Shown: piece after piece, positions 45,517 to 55,700 of the stretch
How positions within the stretch are numbered: position 1 is the first letter of the stretch
Layout of the letters: each line of letters begins with the position of its first letter
DNA from: Streptomyces sp. P9-A2
GTDB lineage: Bacteria > Actinomycetota > Actinomycetes > Streptomycetales > Streptomycetaceae
Length of the DNA: 64,000 nt
NCBI RefSeq assembly: GCF_036634175.1
Contig: NZ_JAZIFX010000001.1
Span: 4,092,001 to 4,156,000, forward strand
Direction: 5' to 3'
The notes under the pieces: model-generated
Seen by the model: the letters and a program-made list of their open reading frames with translations, nothing else
Told to the model about the DNA's origin: nothing
Database searches by the model: none
Translations under genes and position numbers: made by a program

Positions 45517-45705
45517 GTGCATCCCCCGATGCTCCGTAGGGCTTGTGACTCGGCATGCCGACGAGCCGTTGGGCAGAAACGGAGGGGAGCCTGCTACGGA
45601 TGAGTTGATGGTAGAGCGCCAACGGTGCACCGTGACAGGGGGTTTACCGAAATTGGCCTTGGTCCGGTGTGGTTCCGGGCCGGGGGTGCCGGGTCCGGAA
45701 CCCGC

Positions 45706-46782
45706 TCACTGGGCGAGCGGCAGTCGCTGGACCAGCAGCTTTCCGTCCATCGTCACGCCACCGTCCATCGCGATGGCCAGTCCCTCGGCATAGACGTGCG
45801 GACCCTCGACGACGGGACCGTTGTCGTCCTCGCCGTCCTCGGAGCCTACTTCGCCCAGCAGATACGGAATGGGGCTGTGCCCGTGAACAACCCGGGTGCC
45901 GCCGTACGTATCCAACAGGGAGCGCACCGCTTCGGCACCGCCCTCGTCGCGGAAGGAGAACCGCTTGGTGAACTTGCGGAACAGGTCCCAGACCTCGTCG
46001 GCGTCGTTGCGGGTGATCGTCTCGCGGACGGTGTCGTTGACTTCCTCGATGGAACGGCCGTAGTCGAGGTAGGCGGTGGTGTCGGAATGCAGCAGCAGAT
46101 GGTCGTCGACGGTCTCGACGGCGTCCAGACGGGCCATCCACTGCAGGTGGTGGTCCTGAAGGCGGTCCATGTCGGTTTTCTGTCCGCCGTTGAGCAGCCA
46201 GGCGGCCTGGAAGGTGGCGGTACCCGCGCCGGAGTTGACGGGGGTGTCGCCGAACCGCTTGGCGCCGAGCAGCAGCAGTTCGTGATTGCCCATCAGGGCC
46301 TTGCAGTAGCCGCCGGCCGCGGCGGCCTCGGCGGACAGCCGCATCACGAGGTCGATGACGCCGATGCCGTCCGGGCCGCGGTCGGTGAAGTCGCCGAGGA
46401 ACCAAAGCCGTGCGGGGCCGGCGCACCACTGGCCCGCGGAGTCGATGAGGTCCTGCTCCTGGAGGGCGGCCACCAGTTCGTCGAGGTAACCGTGGACATC
46501 GCCGACCACGTACAGCGGGCCGGGCCCGGTGGCGGGCTGCGGTGCGGGTGTGGACGCGGGGTCGACGGTCACCTGCACAGTGTCACCCCGATTGATGACC
46601 GGGAGGTCCCGTTGCGTGGGCGTGTATCCCTCCGGGTGGCTCGTCTCGGAGGGCGGGGCCACGTCGCCGGGGTGCATGCTGTGGGCGTACGGACCGGTCT
46701 CGTGGACGTAAGCGGGCACCCGGAAGTCGCGCACCGTCGCTGTGCGCTCCACCGCGGGTCCCTGACCGGCCCCCTGAGTCAT
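45706..46782 (-). CDS. PPP-type metallophosphoesterase
   Basis: This 358-aa protein has the calcineurin-like motifs in order: GDVHGY, GDFTDRGPDG, GNHE, HSD and HGHS. It could be a protein Ser/Thr phosphatase or a diadenosine-tetraphosphatase-like enzyme. The N-terminal ~85 residues are Pro-rich and not part of the fold. The ATG at 46782 follows GGAGGGG. The next gene upstream is 465 bases away, so it is probably transcribed alone or with the membrane-protein gene downstream. Confidence 0.85.
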   Translation of the reverse strand: MTQGAGQGPAVERTATVRDFRVPAYVHETGPYAHSMHPGDVAPPSETSHPEGYTPTQRDLPVINRGDTVQVTVDPASTPAPQPATGPGPLYVVGDVHGYLDELVAALQEQDLIDSAGQWCAGPARLWFLGDFTDRGPDGIGVIDLVMRLSAEAAAAGGYCKALMGNHELLLLGAKRFGDTPVNSGAGTATFQAAWLLNGGQKTDMDRLQDHHLQWMARLDAVETVDDHLLLHSDTTAYLDYGRSIEEVNDTVRETITRNDADEVWDLFRKFTKRFSFRDEGGAEAVRSLLDTYGGTRVVHGHSPIPYLLGEVGSEDGEDDNGPVVEGPHVYAEGLAIAMDGGVTMDGKLLVQRLPLAQ

Positions 46783-47247
46783 CGACCCCTCCACCATCAA
46801 GCCGCAACTGCACCGCGTCGGACTGCCTGGTCGCAGCGGCCCGCGGTGTCGTGGGCCCATCATAGGAATGCGGATCGCGCCGTGTGATGACCCAGGGGTG
46901 GTGAATCGGCGCACGCGTCCAGTTCGCTGCTTCTTTTGCCCCGTTTTGGTAAAATTCTCAGCTTTCGCTCAGGACCTCGGCCGCCCAGGTGCCGTCCGGG
47001 GACGGTGCGGGTTCCTCACGCGCCCACGACCGCTGCCTCCGGGAGGCCGGCCCGGTTTCCCGCGGAGGAGAGCTTCGAAGGCCGGAGGAGGGCCGGAGAG
47101 CGCGGTGCCGCTTCACTCCCGCGGAAGCAATGACCTCATCCCTCCGGGAATCGCTGTCTCACCCTCCCCGTCCCTTGCCGGGTCGTCCCTGCCGGAAGCC
47201 GCTGCCGCCGAGTCCCCTCCGCCCCGCCGCCGAGCCCTCGCCGTCCG
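46783..47247. other. Intergenic region upstream of the phosphoesterase gene
   Basis: These 465 bases lie between the LacI gene stop and the phosphoesterase start. One AT-richer stretch (TTTTGGTAAAATTCTCAG, around 46943-46960) could be promoter DNA. I see no supported gene, hairpin or repeat. Confidence 0.35.
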
Positions 47248-48360
47248 TCAGGTCCGTTCCGGTGACCGTGGCGGGCTGACCGTCGTACGTGGCGGGCGGC
47301 GCTGCGACGAGGTGCGCACGATCAGCTCGGTGGGTATGACCTGTGCCACTGTGTGCTCGGCGTCGACGCCCTCGATCGCGTCGATGAGCAACTGGACCAC
47401 GGCCGTGCCGATACGGCGCGGTTTGAGCGAGAGCGTGGTGACGGGTGGCTCGGTGTTGGCGTAGACGGTCGACTCGCTGCAGCAGACCAGTAACAGGTCC
47501 TCCGGGACGCGCAGGCCGTAGCGGCGTGCGGCGGCGAGCAGATCGGTGCCGTTCGGGTCGAACAGACCGTAGACGGCGTCCGGGCGGTCGGGGCGGGCGA
47601 GGAGCCGGTCGGCGGCGACTGCGCCCGCGCACGGATCGTGTGCCGGATAGGCCTCGTACACCGGATCCTGGCCGACGCGTTCGCACCAGTGCAGATATGC
47701 GGTGGTCGACAGGTGGGTGTACGTGTCGGTCGTGGTCCCGGTCAGCAGGCCGATGCGGCGGGCGCCGGCGTCGGCCAGGTGGTCGAGGATCCCGAGGACC
47801 GCTGCTTCGTGGTCGTTGTCCACCCAGGCCGTGACCGGGAGCGAGCCGGCCGGGCGGCCGTCGGAGACCACCGGTAGACCCTGCCGGACCAGCTCGCTGA
47901 CGACCGGATCCTGGTCCGAGGGGTCGATGACTACCGTGCCGTCCAGGGCGACGTTGGACCACACGTCGTGGCGGGAGGTCGCGGGGAGGATCACGAGGGC
48001 GTAGCCGCGGGCCAGGGCGGCGGAGGTGGCGGCACGCGCCATCTCCGCGAAGTACGCGAACTCGGTGAAGGTGAAAGGTTCTTCCCCGTACGTGGTCACG
48101 GTCAGACCGATGAGCCCCGACTTGCCGGTGCGGAGCGTGCGGGCGGCGGCCGAGGGACGGTAGCCCAGTCTGTCGGCGACCTCGCGGACATGGCGCCGGG
48201 TGGCGTCCGGGAGCCTGCCCTTGCCGTTGAGGGCATCGGAGACGGTCGTGATGGATACTCCGGCTGCGGCGGCCACGTCCCTGATGCCTGCTCGACCCGG
48301 CCTGCTGCTTCGGCGTGAGGTTTCCGTGCGGCTCACCTGGTGCTTCCCTGCTGCTGTCAT
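47248..48360 (-). CDS. LacI-family transcriptional regulator
   Basis: This 370-aa repressor has the LacI helix-turn-helix and hinge (IRDVAAAAGVSITTVSDALNG, RPSAAARTLRTGKSGLIGL). A periplasmic-binding-protein-like effector domain follows. A Ser/Arg-rich ~25-residue extension precedes the DNA-binding domain. The ATG at 48360 has a weak ribosome-binding site. No sugar-use genes lie nearby, so the regulon is not apparent; a LacI-type dyad at 48474-48486 hints at autoregulation. Confidence 0.9.
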   Translation of the reverse strand: MTAAGKHQVSRTETSRRSSRPGRAGIRDVAAAAGVSITTVSDALNGKGRLPDATRRHVREVADRLGYRPSAAARTLRTGKSGLIGLTVTTYGEEPFTFTEFAYFAEMARAATSAALARGYALVILPATSRHDVWSNVALDGTVVIDPSDQDPVVSELVRQGLPVVSDGRPAGSLPVTAWVDNDHEAAVLGILDHLADAGARRIGLLTGTTTDTYTHLSTTAYLHWCERVGQDPVYEAYPAHDPCAGAVAADRLLARPDRPDAVYGLFDPNGTDLLAAARRYGLRVPEDLLLVCCSESTVYANTEPPVTTLSLKPRRIGTAVVQLLIDAIEGVDAEHTVAQVIPTELIVRTSSQRRPPRTTVSPPRSPERT

Positions 48361-48895
48361 GGCGAGCCGATAGTAGGGCTCATGCGGTGGGGTAGGGCGG
48401 ACGCATATGCGCGCATCGACAGGCACGTTTCTGCATGCTCATTGAGGAGTGATCTCCTTGGAAAGCAAGGGTGTTGAACGTTTCAATACCAGGATCTGGT
48501 GTCTCGGCGCATACGGACCTGCCGAGGGGGTGATGTTGCGAAGAGGTCTCAACTCACCTGCACGAGGGATGCGCGCCACGGCGCAAGCCACCGGCGCGTA
48601 GATATATGTGTGAAGCGCCCCCTGCCCGGACACTCTTTGTGTGTCTTCCTGGCGTGATGCCCCTGTTGCCGAAAGGGCTGAGGTGGCTCATGGGGCTGAT
48701 CGCCTTGGCGGTGTCACTGGGCAGGCGCGCCCAGCGGCCGGACCCGCAGGCCCGCCCCGCATCCCGCTCCTCGGCAGGCCCGTCCTCGCCGTCACCGCTG
48801 TACACGTCTACGCAGTGACGCCGAATCCTCATAAGGTGAGCAGTATTGGATGTCGGCGGCGGTCGAGGGCCGCCGGTCTTCGGAGGAGGACTGCG
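48361..48895. other. Divergent region between lacI-type gene and hisC-type gene
   Basis: The 535 bases hold a LacI-like dyad (48474-48486), a short palindrome AGGAGTGATCTCCT (about 48445-48459) and an AT-rich GATATATGTGTG (48600-48611). A possible small plus-strand frame from ATG 48657 to 48818 would encode a 53-aa peptide ([21 protein letters not shown] then basic Pro/Ser residues). It has one hydrophobic helix, but I cannot support it as a gene. Confidence 0.35.
48474..48486. promoter_or_regulatory. Candidate LacI-type operator
   Basis: TTGAACGTTTCAA has arms TTGAA and TTCAA around CGT, close to the CG-centred operators of LacI-family proteins. It is about 114 bases upstream of the LacI gene start and about 410 upstream of the aminotransferase. 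Confidence 0.35.
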
Positions 48896-49975
48896 GTGAG
48901 CGAGACGAGCCCCAAGCTGCGCGCCGAGCTGGAGGGTATCCCCACGTACAAGCCGGGCAAGCCGGCGGCGGCCGGGGGGCCGGTGGCCTACAAGCTGTCC
49001 TCCAACGAGAACCCCTATCCACCGCTGCCGGGGGTGATGGAGGCTGTGACGTCCGCGGCTTCCTCCTTCAACCGCTACCCCGACATGGCCTGTACGTCGC
49101 TGATGGAAGAACTGTCCGAGCGCTTCGCCGTCCCGGTCTCCCACCTGGCCACCGGCACCGGCTCGGTCGGCGTCGCCCAGCAGCTGCTGCAGGCCACCTC
49201 GGGCCCCGGGGACGAGGTGATCTACGCGTGGCGTTCGTTCGAGGCGTACCCGATCATCACCAGGATCAGCGGTGCCACCCCTGTGCAGGTGCCGCTGACG
49301 CCGGGCGATGTACATGATCTGGACGCGATGGCCGAGGCGATCACCGAGCGGACCCGGCTGATCTTCGTCTGCAACCCCAACAACCCGACCGGCACGGTGG
49401 TGCGGCGGGCGGAGCTGAAGCGTTTTCTCGACCGGGTGCCCCGTGATGTCCTGGTGGTGATCGACGAGGCGTACCGCGAATTCATCCGCGACCCCGAGGT
49501 CCCGGACGGCGTGGAGTTCTACCGGGACCGGCCCAACGTCTGTGTCCTGCGGACCTTCTCCAAGGCCTACGGTCTGGCGGGGCTGCGGATCGGCTTCGCG
49601 ATCGCCCATGAGCCGGTGGCCGCGGCGCTGCGCAAGACGGCGGTGCCGTTCGGTGTGAGCCAGCTCGCGCAGGAAGCCGCGATCGCCTCGCTGCGTGCCG
49701 AGGACGAGCTCATCGGCCGGGTCGGTTCGCTGGTGTGTGAGCGCAACCGTGTCATGGAGGCGCTGCGCGCCCAGGGCTGGGAGGTGCCCGAGAGCCAGGC
49801 CAACTTCGTGTGGCTGAGGCTGGGGGAGCGCACGACGGCGTTCGCGCAGGCGTGCGAGCAGGCGGGTGTGGTCGTCAGGCCCTTCCCCGGCGAGGGCGTG
49901 CGGGTGACGGTCGGCGAGGCCGAGGCCAACGACATCTTCCTGAAGGTGACGGAAGCCTTCCGCGAGGAGCTGTAG
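48896..49975 (+). CDS. Histidinol-phosphate/aromatic aminotransferase (HisC/Pat type)
   Basis: This 359-aa fold-type I PLP aminotransferase has [16 protein letters not shown] near the N-terminus. The PLP-lysine segment is [16 protein letters not shown], and [12 protein letters not shown] and VIDEAYREF are also present. It fits the HisC/Pat group; which substrate is used cannot be told. The GTG at 48896 follows GGAGGAGGA. A strong terminator at 49999-50041 ends the gene just before the cyd promoter. Confidence 0.92.
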   Translation: MSETSPKLRAELEGIPTYKPGKPAAAGGPVAYKLSSNENPYPPLPGVMEAVTSAASSFNRYPDMACTSLMEELSERFAVPVSHLATGTGSVGVAQQLLQATSGPGDEVIYAWRSFEAYPIITRISGATPVQVPLTPGDVHDLDAMAEAITERTRLIFVCNPNNPTGTVVRRAELKRFLDRVPRDVLVVIDEAYREFIRDPEVPDGVEFYRDRPNVCVLRTFSKAYGLAGLRIGFAIAHEPVAAALRKTAVPFGVSQLAQEAAIASLRAEDELIGRVGSLVCERNRVMEALRAQGWEVPESQANFVWLRLGERTTAFAQACEQAGVVVRPFPGEGVRVTVGEAEANDIFLKVTEAFREEL

Positions 49976-49998
49976 CCGCGCACGGCCAGGCGTGGGGT

Positions 49999-50041
49999 CA
50001 GGAGTGCCGGGTGACGGGTCGGCCGTCGCCCGGCACTCCTG
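49999..50041 (+). terminator. Terminator of the aminotransferase gene
   Basis: CAGGAGTGCCGGGTGACGG (49999-50017) and its near-complement (50023-50041, one mismatch that can be a G-U pair) form a 19-bp stem. Confidence 0.75.
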
Positions 50042-50120
50042 TGGTTCGACCGTTGCGGGCGAGGGGTTGACGTCACAGGGGACCCCCCCTTCCGAATCCG
50101 AAAAGCAGTAGGCCATAATT

Positions 50121-50148
50121 GCTTGTGAATGTGAACGCGTTCACAAGC
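50121..50148. promoter_or_regulatory. Rex operator upstream of cydA, two overlapping registers
   Basis: ATGTGAACGCGTTCACAA (50129-50146) matches the Streptomyces Rex operator TTGTGAACGCGTTCACAA in 17 of 18 bases. An outer pair of arms, GCTTGTGAA (50121-50129) and TTCACAAGC (50140-50148), overlaps it in a second register. The site is about 90 bases upstream of the cydA start. Confidence 0.85.
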
Positions 50149-50236
50149 GTGTCCTGTTTTCACCTGGATGTCGGGGACGAACAGGATCAAGCGGTTGTTG
50201 TGACACGACGACGCAAGGCGATGTAAGGAGTGTGAC

Positions 50237-51742
50237 GTGGACCTGGCTCTGGCGCCGGAGACGCTGGCGCGATGGCAGTTCGGCATTACCACCGTCTATC
50301 ACTTCCTCTTCGTTCCCCTGACGATCTCGCTGGCCGCTCTCACGGCCGGGCTGGAGACCGCCTGGGTGCGCACCGGGAAGGAGAAGTACCTCAGGGCGAC
50401 GAAGTTCTGGGGGAAGCTCTTCCTGATCAACATCGCGATGGGTGTGGTCACCGGCATCGTGCAGGAGTTCCAGTTCGGCATGAACTGGTCCGACTACTCA
50501 CGGTTCGTCGGCGACGTCTTCGGTGCCCCGCTCGCCTTCGAGACCCTGATCGCCTTCTTCTTCGAGTCCACCTTCATCGGCTTGTGGATCTTCGGCTGGG
50601 ACAAGCTGCCCAAGAAGATCCACCTGGCCTGCATCTGGCTGGTCTCCCTCGGCACGTTGCTGTCGGCGTACTTCATCCTGGCGGCCAACTCCTGGATGCA
50701 GCACCCGGTCGGTTACCGGATCAACGAGGAGAAGGGCCGGGCGGAACTCACCGACTTCTGGCTGGTACTCACCCAGAACACCACGCTCAACCAGGTCTTC
50801 CACAGTTTCTCGGCGTCCGCGCTGACCGGCGGCGCCTTCATGGTCGGCATCGCCGCCTTCCACCTGATGCGCAAGAAGCACATCTCGGTGATGCGGACGT
50901 CGCTCCGGCTCGGCCTGGTCACCATGGCCGTCGGAGGCATGTTCACCGCGATCAGCGGAGACACCCTCGGCAAGGTCATGTACGAGCAGCAGCCCATGAA
51001 GATGGCCGCCGCCGAGGCCCTGTGGGACGGCGAGAGCCCGGCGCCGTTCTCCGTGTTCGCGTACGGAGACGTCGACAAGGGGCACAACGAGGTCGCCCTG
51101 GAGATTCCCGGGCTGCTGTCCTTCCTGGCCCACGGCGACTTCGAGTCCTACGTGCCCGGTATCAACGACACCAATGAAGCCCTGCAGGAGAAGTTCGGCC
51201 CCGGTGACTACAAGCCCATCGTCCCCGTCGCCTACTGGGGTTTCCGGTGGATGATCGGCTTCGGCATGGCGTCCTTCTCGCTCGCGCTGCTGGGGCTCTG
51301 GCTGACGAGGAAGAGGTTCCTGCTGCCGGCCGCCCTGCGCACCGGAGAGGACGAGGTGCCGCATCTGGTGCTGCTGAAGAAGCCGCTGGGTGCGAGGCTC
51401 AGCCGGCTGTACTGGCGCCTGGCGCTCTGGACCATGGCGTTCCCGCTGATCGCCAACGCCTGGGGATGGATCTTCACCGAGATGGGCCGGCAGCCCTGGG
51501 TCGTCTACGGCGTGCTGCAGACCCGGCACGCGGTTTCCCCCGGAGTGTCCCAGGCCGAGGTCATCACCTCGATGACCGTCTTCACCCTGCTGTACGGCGT
51601 TCTGGCCGTGGTGGAGGTCAAGCTGCTCGCCAAGTACGTCAAGGCGGGCCCGCCCGAACTCACCGAGGCCGATCTCAACCCACCCACGAAGATCGGTGGC
51701 GATCTCCGTGACGCCGACAAGCCGATGGCCTTCTCGTACTAG
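50237..51742 (+). CDS. cydA: Cytochrome bd oxidase subunit I CydA
   Basis: This 501-aa quinol oxidase subunit reduces oxygen to water under low oxygen. The N-terminus LARWQFGITTVYHFLFVPLT holds the haem-ligand histidine. GRQPWVVYG is the conserved quinol-oxidase motif. About nine hydrophobic helices are present. The GTG at 50237 follows AAGGAG by six bases. It leads cydA-cydB-cydCD and has a Rex site upstream, so expression should rise when NADH/NAD+ is high. Confidence 0.97.
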   Translation: MDLALAPETLARWQFGITTVYHFLFVPLTISLAALTAGLETAWVRTGKEKYLRATKFWGKLFLINIAMGVVTGIVQEFQFGMNWSDYSRFVGDVFGAPLAFETLIAFFFESTFIGLWIFGWDKLPKKIHLACIWLVSLGTLLSAYFILAANSWMQHPVGYRINEEKGRAELTDFWLVLTQNTTLNQVFHSFSASALTGGAFMVGIAAFHLMRKKHISVMRTSLRLGLVTMAVGGMFTAISGDTLGKVMYEQQPMKMAAAEALWDGESPAPFSVFAYGDVDKGHNEVALEIPGLLSFLAHGDFESYVPGINDTNEALQEKFGPGDYKPIVPVAYWGFRWMIGFGMASFSLALLGLWLTRKRFLLPAALRTGEDEVPHLVLLKKPLGARLSRLYWRLALWTMAFPLIANAWGWIFTEMGRQPWVVYGVLQTRHAVSPGVSQAEVITSMTVFTLLYGVLAVVEVKLLAKYVKAGPPELTEADLNPPTKIGGDLRDADKPMAFSY

Positions 51743-51763
51743 GCCCGAGGGAGCCGCAGAGTC

Positions 51764-52768
51764 ATGGAACTGCACAACGTCTGGTTCGTTCTGATCGCCT
51801 TCTTGTGGATCGGCTACTTCTTCCTGGAGGGCTTCGACTTCGGGATCGGCATCCTCACCCGGCTGCTCGCCCGTGACCGCGCCGAGAAGCGGGTGCTGAT
51901 CAACACCATCGGCCCCGTCTGGGACGGCAACGAGGTATGGCTGCTCACGGCCGGAGCCTCGACCTTCGCGGCCTTCCCCGAGTGGTACGCCACGCTCTTC
52001 TCCGGCTTCTACCTGCCGCTGCTGGTCATCCTGGTCTGCCTGATCGTCCGGGGCGTCGCCTTCGAGTACCGGGTCAAGCGGCCGGAGGAGCACTGGCAGC
52101 GCAACTGGGAGACGGCGATCTTCTGGACCTCGCTCATCCCCGCGCTCCTCTGGGGCGTGGCCTTCGGCAACATCGTGCGCGGAGTGAAGATCGACTCCGA
52201 CTTCGAGTACGTGGGCAGTGTCCTGGACCTGCTCAATCCGTACGCGCTGCTGGGCGGTCTGGTCACGCTGACGCTCTTCACCTTCCACGGTGCCGTGTTC
52301 GCCGCGCTCAAGACCGTCGGGGACATCCGGGACCGGGCCCGGCAGATGGCCCTGCGGGTAGGGCTGCTCACCGCCGTCCTCGCGCTGGTCTTCCTTGGAT
52401 GGACGCAGATCGACAGCGGTGACGGCGCGAGTCTGATCGCGATGGCCGTCACGGTCGTCGCGCTGGTCGCCGCCCTGGTGGCGAACCAGGCGGGGCGCGA
52501 GGGCTGGTCGTTCGCCCTGTCCGGCGCCACCATCGTGGCCGCCGTGACGATGCTCTTCCTGACGCTCTTCCCGAACGTCATGCCCTCCACGCTGAATGCG
52601 GAGTGGAGCCTCACCGTCACCAACGCCTCCTCCAGCGACTACACGTTGAAGATCATGACCTGGCTCGCGGTGATCGCCCTGCCGCTCGTCATGCTCTACC
52701 AGGGCTGGACGTACTGGGTCTTCCGCAAGCGGATCGGCACCCAGCACATCGCCGATCCCGTGCACTGA
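51764..52768 (+). CDS. cydB: Cytochrome bd oxidase subunit II CydB
   Basis: This 334-aa, ~8-helix partner of CydA has the typical beginning VWFVLIAFLWIGYFFLEGFDFG and the conserved segments GPVWDGNEVWLLTAGA and FPEWYATLFSGFYLPL. It starts 21 bases after cydA with GAGGGAGCCGCAG upstream. It ends with a GAGG that may serve as the Shine-Dalgarno of cydCD. Confidence 0.97.
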   Translation: MELHNVWFVLIAFLWIGYFFLEGFDFGIGILTRLLARDRAEKRVLINTIGPVWDGNEVWLLTAGASTFAAFPEWYATLFSGFYLPLLVILVCLIVRGVAFEYRVKRPEEHWQRNWETAIFWTSLIPALLWGVAFGNIVRGVKIDSDFEYVGSVLDLLNPYALLGGLVTLTLFTFHGAVFAALKTVGDIRDRARQMALRVGLLTAVLALVFLGWTQIDSGDGASLIAMAVTVVALVAALVANQAGREGWSFALSGATIVAAVTMLFLTLFPNVMPSTLNAEWSLTVTNASSSDYTLKIMTWLAVIALPLVMLYQGWTYWVFRKRIGTQHIADPVH

Positions 52769-52773
52769 GGTGT

Positions 52774-52787
52774 GTTTCACGTGAAAC
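52774..52787. other. ParB site parS, perfect match, at the cydCD start
   Basis: GTTTCACGTGAAAC lies between the GAGG Shine-Dalgarno (52767-52770) and the coding region of cydCD, covering the start codon GTG at 52781. Confidence 0.9.
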
Positions 52788-55700
52788 CAATCGACCCACG
52801 CCTGCTCCGCTACGCCCGTGCCACACGGCTCTTCCTGGTGGCGGTGGTCGCCCTGGGCGTCGTCGGCGCGGTGCTGGTGATCGCTCAGGCCATGCTCATC
52901 GCCGAGGTGGTGGTGGGTGCCTTCCAGCACGGCATGGCCGTGGCCGACCTCGGCACTCCCCTGGTGCTTCTGGCCTGCGTCGCGGTCGGCCGTGCCCTGG
53001 TCGGCTGGCTCACCGAGCTGGCCGCGCACCGGGCGAGTGCGGCGGTCAAGTCGGAGCTGCGGGGCCGGCTGCTGGAGCGGGCGACGACACTCGGCCCGGG
53101 GTGGCTGACCGGGCAGCGGACCGGCTCACTGGTCGCCCTGGCGACCCGTGGGGTCGATGCCCTCGACGGCTACTTCTCGCGTTATCTGCCCCAGCTGGGG
53201 CTCTCGGTGGTCGTTCCGGTGGCGGTGCTGGCGCGGATCGTCACCGAGGACTGGGTCTCGGCCGCGATCATCGTCGTCACCCTGCCGCTCATCCCGGCCT
53301 TCATGATGCTGATCGGCTGGGTCACCCAGTCCCGGATGGACCGGCAGTGGGAGCTGCTGTCCCGGCTGTCCGGCCACTTCCTGGACGTCGTGGCCGGACT
53401 GCCGACCCTGAAGGTGTTCGGACGGGCCAAGGCACAGGCGGAGTCGATCCGGCGGATCACCGCCGAGTACCGCAGGGCGACCATGCGGACCCTGCGGATC
53501 GCCTTCATCTCCTCCTTCGCGCTGGAACTCCTCTCCACCCTCTCGGTGGCACTGGTCGCCGTGACGATCGGCATGCGGCTCGTGTACGGCGACATGGATC
53601 TGTACACCGGCCTGCTCATCCTGATCCTCGCCCCCGAGGCGTATCTGCCCCTGCGGCAGGTCGGCACGCAGTACCACGCGGCGGCGGAGGGGCTGGCCGC
53701 CGCAGAGGAGATCTTCGAGGTCCTGGAGACACCCGTGCCGGCACCGGGAACCGGGGCGGTGCCGTCGGGTGCCCTGTCCTTCGAGGGCGTGACCGTCCGC
53801 TATCCCGGACGGTCGGCGGACGCCGTGTCGGACGTGTCCTTCTCCGTCGAACCCGGTGAGACGGTCGCGCTCGTCGGACCGAGCGGGACGGGCAAGTCGA
53901 CGCTGCTGAACGTGCTGCTGGGCTTCGTGCGGCCGGCCGAGGGGCGGGTGCGGATCGGGGGAGCGGATCTCACCGGCATCGATCCGGTCCGGTGGCACAG
54001 CCAGGTGGCCTGGGTGCCGCAGCGGCCGCACCTGTATGCCGGGACGGTCGCCGAGAACGTACGCCTGGCCCGGCCCGACGCGGACGACGACGCCGTCCGC
54101 CGGGCTCTGCGGGACGCGGGCGCCCTGGAGTTCGTGGACGCGCTTCCCGAGGGCATCGGCACGGTCCTGGGCGAGGACGGGGCGGGACTGTCCGCAGGGC
54201 AGCGGCAACGGCTCGCGCTGGCCCGTGCGTTCCTCGCGGACCGGCCCGTGCTGCTGCTCGACGAGCCGACGGCCGCGCTGGACGGCGCCACCGAGGCCGA
54301 AATCGTGACGGCGGTACGACGCCTGGCGGCCGGCCGGACGGTGCTGCTGGTGGTACACCGTCCGGCGCTGCTCGCGGTGGCGGACCGCGTGGTGCGGCTG
54401 ACGGAGACCGCGCCCGGCGACCGGCCGCTGCCCGAGCACGGTGACACCTTCCTCGGTGCCGGCCGGGAGCGGGCGGACGTCCAGCCCGCACTCGACTGGG
54501 AACGGGTGGAGGAGGCCGAGCCCGCCGACTCCGCGGGCCCGACGCCGGCCGAGCCGGTCACGGAAGCCGGAGCGGAAGGCGTGTTGGCCCGCGTCCGTGC
54601 CATGTCCGGTGCCCGTCGAGGGCGGCTCACGCTCGCACTGCTGCTCGGCAGCCTCGCGCTGGGCAGCGCCGTGGGCCTCATGGCGACGTCCGGGTATCTC
54701 ATCTCCCGGGCCTCGCAGCAGCCGCCCGTGATGTACCTGATGGTCGCCGTCACGGCGACCCGGGCCTTCGGTATCGGGCGGGCCGTGTTCCGGTATGCCG
54801 AACGGCTCGTGTCGCACGAAGCGGTTCTGCGGATGCTGGCCGACACCAGGGTCGCGGTGTACCGGCGGCTGGAGCGGCTGGCGCCCGCCGGACTGCGCGG
54901 GGTCCGCCGGGGCGACCTGCTCTCCCGGCTGGTCGCCGACGTGGACGAGCTTCAGGACTACTGGCTGCGCTGGCTGCTGCCGGCGGGGGCGGCGGTCGTC
55001 GTCTCGGCACTGTCGGTCGGCTTCACGTCCTGGCTGCTCCCCGAGGCCGGTGCCGTCCTCGCGGCCGGGCTGCTCGCGGCGGGAGTGGGTCTGCCCCTGC
55101 TCACGGGCGCCGTGACCCGGCGTGCGGAGCGCAGGCTGGCGCCCGCCCGTGGAGTCCTCGCGACCCGTGCCACCGACCTGCTCACCGGGACCGGGGAACT
55201 GACGGTCGCCGGCGCTCTGCCCGCACGGACCGCCGAAGTCCGGCGGGCCGACGGTGTGCTCACCCGGATCGCCTCGCGCGCCGCCACCGCCACCGCCCTC
55301 GGCGACGGGCTCACCGCACTCGTCTCGGGCCTGACCGTCACGGCCGCGGCCCTCGTCGGCGTCCAGGCGGTGGCCGCCGGCCGGCTGGACGGAGTGGCAC
55401 TGGCCGTCGTCGTCCTCACCCCGCTCGCGGCCTTCGAGGCCGTACTCGGGCTGCCGCTCGCGGTGCAGCACCGGCAGAGAGTGCGTAAGAGCGCCGAGCG
55501 CGTGTACGAGGTCCTGGACGCCCCGGTGCCCGTACAGGAGCCGGAGCAGCCCCGGCAGGCACCCGCGTCGCCGTTCCCGCTCGTGGTCAGGGGACTCGAG
55601 GCCCGGCACGCCGGGCAGGAACGGGACGCGCTCGCCGGACTGGACCTGACGCTGGAACAGGGCCGCAGGATCGCGGTGGTCGGCCCGTCCGGCTCCGGCA

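Noticed and set aside
48657..48818. 53-aa plus-strand frame with one hydrophobic helix
   Set aside because: There is no good ribosome-binding site and no homologue known to me; recorded only as intergenic content.
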